Below the pieces are notes generated by a model. It was given only the letters and a program-made list of their open reading frames with translations. It did no database searches and was not told where the DNA came from. Source: JADZGC01 sp964613485 (lineage in GTDB: Bacteria > Patescibacteriota > Saccharimonadia > CAILAD01 > GCA-016700035). Taken from it: a DNA stretch of 9,309 nucleotides. The stretch is taken from NCBI GenBank assembly GCA_964613485.1, contig CAZTHB010000027.1:1-9309 (forward strand), written 5' to 3'. Below are positions 5,886 to 9,309 of this stretch, piece after piece. The translations under genes and the position numbers were made by a program. The stretch's first letter is position 1. The number at the start of each line of letters is the position of its first letter.

Positions 5886-6742
5886 TTATACGTGGCGAAG
5901 ATCGGCTGATAGCACGGCGAGAAAGATGTCTTTTGCTCTGATTTCTTCAGGAGTGAGTGTCTCGCCTTTGAGTTCTTTGTTTAGTAGTTGTTGCAGGCCC
6001 TCATTGGCGTTTTTGACCCATTCTTCAGGTGTAGGAATGGCTTCTGAGGCGGTCTCGGGAGTTGTTGGTCTCTGAGGTTCGGCAGAAGGCTCACTCACTA
6101 TGAGCTTGTCGGTGGGCCCTAATTGTTGTGAGCCTGTNNNNNNNNNNNNNNNNNNNNNNNNNNNNNNNNNNNNNNNNNNNNNNNNNNNNNNNNNNNNNNN
6201 NNNNNNNNNNNNNNNNNNNNNNNNNNNNNNNNNNNNNCAGAAGGCTCACTCACTATGAGCTTGTCGGTGGGCCCTAATTGTTGTGAGCCTGTAGGAGCGC
6301 CAGCTTCGTTCACTACCATTGCTGGCGGAGGTGTGGGTTCAGCGGATGGAAGTGTGGTTACTACGGGGGGTGTAGCTGGTATAGCGGGCTCACTTGCGCC
6401 GCTTGTACTGCCCTCGATTGCAGCGGTTACGTCGGGGTTCGCTGCTGTGGCGGCATTGGTAGGTAGTACGGGGTGTTCGAGATCGTGTTCACCGAGACCA
6501 AAGCCACCACCCGGAGATGGCATGGCTGGCGTGTCGGTGCCTGCGGCGGTCGGTTTTGTGACGCCTCCGATTGACGGCATGGTGCTTGGTTCGGCTGCAG
6601 CAGGTGCAGGCTCGACGGCGGGCATCGAGACTGTCACAGGTACTGGCTCGCCACCTGTTGTTGGCGTTGTTGCGGCAGCATCGGCCATCACAGCTTCAAG
6701 CGCGCCAGGCGTATGTGACTCAGTCGGTGGTTTTGGTGGCAT
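5886..6742 (-). CDS. Pro/Ala-rich protein of unknown function, interrupted by an artificial gap (233 aa when repaired)
   Basis: The gene starts at the ATG at 6742 and ends at TAA (5886-5888). As written it is split by 100 N. Identical 55-bp sequences abut the gap on both sides; removing the N run and one copy gives one open frame of 702 bp, 233 aa, passing through LIVSEPSAEPQ. Residues about 1-165 are rich in Pro, Ala, Thr, Gly and Val, probably disordered. The last about 55 residues, from PTPEEWVKNANEGLQQLL to DIFLAVLSADLRHV, look like a small helical domain. No family, signal peptide or membrane span is recognised. A - strand promoter with AAGCATAA lies just upstream; GGGA is a weak ribosome binding site. 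An open frame on the opposite strand (6255-6872) is a by-product of the GC-rich repetitive codons: it would run through the terminator and promoter described here. Confidence 0.75.
6083..6137. repeat. 55-bp duplicate, left copy (assembly overlap)
   Basis: Identical to 6238-6292 and ends exactly at the first N of the gap. Most simply these are the overlapping ends of two neighbouring contigs placed side by side without merging; 55 is a common assembly k-mer length. It is not thought to be a biological repeat. Confidence 0.9.
6138..6237. other. 100-N scaffold gap, probably of negative true length
   Basis: Exactly 100 N, a customary placeholder for unknown gap size. The identical 55-bp flanks indicate that the contigs overlap and nothing is missing. 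Confidence 0.9.
6238..6292. repeat. 55-bp duplicate, right copy (assembly overlap)
   Basis: Identical to 6083-6137 and starts at the first base after the gap. Both copies read in the same frame of the - strand gene (LGPTDKLIVSEPS), as expected if they are one sequence shown twice. Confidence 0.9.
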
Positions 6743-6758
6743 GAATAATATATCCCGT

Positions 6759-6785
6759 TTATGCTTTTATTCATTATACGCAAAA
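6759..6785 (-). promoter_or_regulatory. TTTTG/-10/AAGCATAA promoter of the 233-aa gene
   Basis: Read on the - strand: TTTTG (6785-6781), CG, the perfect -10 box TATAAT (6778-6773), six bases, then AAGCATAA (6766-6759). The 6-bp spacing is the same as in the promoters at 3619 and 4643. Here the TG is two bases, not one, from the box. The predicted leader is 24 nt. Confidence 0.6.
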
Positions 6786-6795
6786 TATAGCACAA

Positions 6796-6823
6796 GAGAA
6801 AAGCCCTCATTGCAGGTGAGGGC
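6796..6823 (-). terminator. Intrinsic terminator of the phosphohydrolase gene
   Basis: On the - strand GCCCTCA (6823-6817), a 7-nt loop and TGAGGGC (6809-6803) form a perfect 7-bp stem followed by TTTTCTC (6802-6796). It lies 12 bp after the stop codon and just before the promoter of the next - strand gene, so the two - strand genes are separate units. Confidence 0.75.
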
Positions 6824-6835
6824 GATGGTTAAGCG

Positions 6836-7630
6836 TTATGATGCGCTAAGCCGCATGATAAGCGGGCGATGATTTGATGGGCCTCGATCGCCAAGCCAGC
6901 ATGACTCTACGAGTGCTCGCCCTGAGGCGTTGCCGAATCCGTAGTCGATACAACGTGCGAGGCCATGCCCACGAAAAGGTAGTATCGCACAGCTCGCATA
7001 TGTACTTTGCTCACTGCCGTAGCGTCTTGGCTTGTCGCCGGGGATGATGAGGTCATCCTGCCTAAATGTCCCTCCATAGGCTTGAAATCCTGTGCTCACT
7101 TGCGGCGTTGAGTTGAAATCACCGGCGAAGATAGCTGGTTCTAATGACTCATAGTACCAAGATTTGATCTGGTGTAGTTCCGAGACTAGCCGGAGGCGAT
7201 TGAATAGTGGCCAACCATAACTCAAGTGCACGGCACCTAGCCTGACTCTTGTATCCGATCCAGGGAGTCGGATACTCAATTCGACGAGCATGCGCTCAGA
7301 AGACCTGGTAGCAATGCGACCACCTCGACTTAAGGTGCTGCCGATACAGCTGTGTGGCGCGAGTGAGTGGCATGCATATACCGAGGTGACCTCTTCAAGG
7401 CCGGCTTTTCTACGAGCTACCAGCATGTTGCTGTGATAATAAGTCGAGCCAAGATGCTGTTCGACTATTCTATCTGGGCAGCTGCTTGGATCACTTGGGT
7501 GCATCATATTCTCTAGGAGGAATAGCACATCTGGTGATACGGCATCGATTACGGCTAACATCTTGGGGATGTCTGAGCCCCAACGTCGGTTCCACCACAT
7601 GACGGTAACTGTTCGTGATTGTGAGCTCAT
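6836..7630 (-). CDS. Endonuclease/exonuclease/phosphatase-fold protein (metal-dependent phosphodiesterase)
   Basis: This 264-aa protein shows the motifs of the EEP superfamily (DNase I, AP endonucleases, sphingomyelinases, inositol phosphatases) in order: VMWWNRRWG (Asn14, metal site), DVLFLLEN (Glu40, metal site), LGAVHLS (His135), IFAGDFNSTP (Asp171 and Asn173, catalytic), CIDYGFGN (Asp229) and SNHRPLI (Asn253, His254). The family hydrolyses phosphoester bonds with Mg2+. The last motif is normally SDH; here the Asp is Asn, which may alter metal binding, while the His is kept. The substrate cannot be told: nucleic acid is possible given the neighbouring uvrA, but a phospholipid or small phosphoester is equally so. 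No signal peptide is seen, so it is probably cytoplasmic. The start is supported by AAGGA 5 nt upstream and by the family N-terminus. Its promoter falls in the second gap. It is transcribed away from uvrA. Confidence 0.88.
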   Translation of the reverse strand: MSSQSRTVTVMWWNRRWGSDIPKMLAVIDAVSPDVLFLLENMMHPSDPSSCPDRIVEQHLGSTYYHSNMLVARRKAGLEEVTSVYACHSLAPHSCIGSTLSRGGRIATRSSERMLVELSIRLPGSDTRVRLGAVHLSYGWPLFNRLRLVSELHQIKSWYYESLEPAIFAGDFNSTPQVSTGFQAYGGTFRQDDLIIPGDKPRRYGSEQSTYASCAILPFRGHGLARCIDYGFGNASGRALVESCWLGDRGPSNHRPLIMRLSAS

Positions 7631-7635
7631 TACTA

Positions 7636-7640
7636 TCCTT
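7636..7640 (-). promoter_or_regulatory. Ribosome binding site of the phosphohydrolase gene
   Basis: AAGGA on the - strand (7640-7636), 5 nt before the ATG at 7630. It fixes the start and is the last readable signal before the gap. Confidence 0.7.
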
Positions 7641-7641
7641 A

Positions 7642-7741
7642 NNNNNNNNNNNNNNNNNNNNNNNNNNNNNNNNNNNNNNNNNNNNNNNNNNNNNNNNNNN
7701 NNNNNNNNNNNNNNNNNNNNNNNNNNNNNNNNNNNNNNNNN
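7642..7741. other. 100-N scaffold gap between divergent genes
   Basis: Exactly 100 N, so the size is probably nominal. Unlike the first gap the flanks share no sequence, so bases really are missing: at least about 70 bp for the N-terminus of UvrA, plus the promoters of both divergent genes. Confidence 0.9.
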
Positions 7742-9309
7742 GATAAGCTCGTGGTTATTACAGGACTCTCCGGATCAGGCAAATCGAGTCTTGCATTTGA
7801 CACCATATATGCTGAGGGGCAGCGTCGATACGTCGAAAGCTTGTCGGCTTATGCGCGCCAATTCCTTGGACTCATGGAGAAGCCAGACGTTGATCAGATC
7901 GAAGGCTTATCTCCAGCGATTTCGATTGACCAGAAATCTACGAGCCGAAATCCACGATCGACTGTCGCTACAGTCACCGAGATATATGATTATTTGCGCT
8001 TGCTATTCGCCCGCATCGGCATCCCTCATGATCCGCAGACAGGAGAAATCCTAACTCGCCAGACTTCGGCTCAGATCATTGAGGCAATTGAGCAATATCC
8101 GGCTGGTACACGCGTCGTGATATATGCCCCGGTAGTAAAAGACAAAAAAGGCGAGCATCGACATGTAATTGCCGAACTCGTTAAGGCTGGCTATCTAAAG
8201 GCGCGTGTTGATGGTGATGATATTGATCTCGACGAAATCGGTGAGCTTGAGAAGCAGAAGAAGCACACTATCGAAGTTGTTGTTGATCGTTTGGCCGTCG
8301 AGACGGAAGAGCATCAACGACTCGCAGAGGCGGTCGAGCAGGCGCTCAAACTTGGTGAAGGCGTGATTATTGTGCAGGATTTTGCAACTAAGAATGAACA
8401 TGTTTACTCGGAGCATTATACGACTACTGACTCAGGTTTCTCGCTGGCCGAGATTGAACCACGCCTTTTCTCCTTCAACGCGCCCCATGGTGCCTGCCCT
8501 AACTGTACTGGTCTCGGCGCGCTCTTAGTGGTTGATCCAGAGCTCGTCATTCCAAATCGCCGCTTGAGCGTCAGCGAAGGGGCGATTCGACCATGGAGTC
8601 GAACAACGAGCCGTATGACATGGTATGGGAAGTTACTTGGTGCTGTGGCTGAATCTCATAAGTTTTCACTTGATGTGCCCGTGCAGGATCTCAGTGAATC
8701 AGCTCTAAAGATTTTGTTTTATGGAACTGGCGATGAGACGATTCTCGTGCCTGGGCCAGGTGGTCGCCAATATCGTACTACCTTTGAGGGGGTGATCCCG
8801 AATCTTGAGCGTCGTTATCGGGAGAGCGATAGTGATTTTGTGAAGGGTGAGATTGAGCGCTACATGAACCACCAGGTCTGTCCAGATTGTAACGGCCGCC
8901 GCCTTAAGCCTGAAGTGCTCGCTATTACTATTGATAATAAGTCGATCGCTGATGTGACCGAGATGAGTGTCGACAAGGCATTGGCGTACTTTACAAATCT
9001 CTCGCTCAACGAGCAAGAACAGCAGATAGCAAAGCAGATTCTCAAAGAAGTCCGCGAACGACTGACATTTTTGAACGATGTTGGCTTGAGTTATCTCACG
9101 CTTGATCGTTCTGCAAATACGTTGGCTGGTGGTGAAGCACAGCGTATCCGATTGGCTACACAGATCGGCAGCTCACTGATGGGCGTTTTATATATTCTCG
9201 ACGAGCCATCGATTGGTTTGCATCAGCGTGATAATGACCGACTGATTGAGACATTGAAGCGCCTGAAGAGTCTCGGTAATACTGTGATCGTCGTCGAACA
9301 CGATGAGGA
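7742..9309 (+). CDS. uvrA: UvrABC system protein A (partial, both ends missing)
   Basis: UvrA is the ABC-type ATPase dimer that scans DNA for damage and loads UvrB. The frame from base 7742 is open to the window end (522 codons). It starts at DKLVVITGLSGSGKSS, the first Walker A, so about 23 N-terminal residues are lost in the gap; it ends at VVEHDE, about residue 540 of the roughly 940 in E. coli. Fragment landmarks: Walker A (about 8-15), EGQRRYVESLSAYARQFL (25-42), FSFNAPHGACPNC (243-255), CPDCNGRRL (380-388), signature LAGGEAQRIRLATQIG (461-476), Walker B YILDEPSIGLHQRD (484-497). Two oddities: the first cysteine pair of the N-terminal zinc module (CPIC in E. coli) is TTDS here (228-231), though the second pair CPNC is kept; and the ABC signature begins LAGGE rather than LSGGE. 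The second ATPase half lies outside the window. An open frame at 7563-8054 across the gap is spurious. Confidence 0.97.

Noticed and set aside
6083..6292. Direct repeat flanking an unknown insert (mobile element or variable tandem repeat)
   Set aside because: The copies abut a 100-N placeholder exactly, have the length of a typical assembly k-mer, and one copy restores a full reading frame.
6255..6872. Open frame of 205 codons on the + strand
   Set aside because: It is the complement of the - strand Pro/Ala-rich gene and would cross that gene's promoter and the neighbouring terminator; it has no ribosome binding site.
7563..8054. Open frame of 163 codons on the + strand spanning the gap
   Set aside because: It is open only because of the N run, and after the gap it is out of frame with uvrA.
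1..9309. tRNA, rRNA, CRISPR arrays, transposases or prophage genes
   Set aside because: No T-loop/cloverleaf pattern, spaced repeats, transposase motifs or inverted-repeat element ends were seen on either strand.

Overview
The window is bacterial, uses the standard code (uvrB ends in TGA, and no in-frame TGA is needed in any gene), and has two 100-N scaffold gaps. This suggests a metagenome or single-cell assembly. Short tightly packed genes, many unrecognisable low-complexity proteins, and two small envelope proteins with a Lys/Asn/Thr-rich N-terminus, one membrane segment and an 'RLSRAA' motif point to a Candidate Phyla Radiation bacterium, perhaps Saccharibacteria-like. That placement is inference; UvrA/UvrB phylogeny would decide it.

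Left end (1-1465, + strand): the last ~35 codons of a membrane protein resembling the C-terminus of apolipoprotein N-acyltransferase, then two tandem envelope-anchored genes 20 bp apart. The first has an RlpA-like double-psi beta-barrel domain that keeps both candidate catalytic acids; the second is unknown. Both have the same layout: basic cytoplasmic tail, membrane helix, the shared block ALGYL[FY]VRLSRAA, an exported domain with two cysteines, and a Pro-containing tail.

Centre (1530-5807, + strand): a complete uvrB whose -10 box sits so close to the ATG that the mRNA may be nearly leaderless, then two unrecognised genes. One encodes a 317-aa coiled-coil protein and the other a 367-aa acidic, probably disordered protein. 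The run ends at a strong intrinsic terminator.

Right part (5886-7630, - strand): a 233-aa Pro/Ala-rich protein interrupted by the first gap, and a 264-aa endonuclease/exonuclease/phosphatase-fold protein with its own terminator. The first gap is almost certainly artificial: an identical 55-bp sequence abuts it on both sides, and collapsing the copies gives one uninterrupted gene. The second gap separates the phosphohydrolase from uvrA (7742-9309, + strand), which lacks about 23 N-terminal residues and runs off the window.

Links: uvrB and uvrA encode the damage-recognition part of nucleotide excision repair and bracket four genes of unknown or loosely known role. Three of those (317, 367 and 233 aa) share an unusual promoter, a TTTTG-preceded -10 box followed exactly 6 bp later by AAGCATAA, so their transcripts should all start with the same bases. 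This shared start, and the shared envelope-protein motif, are the most interesting signals in the window.
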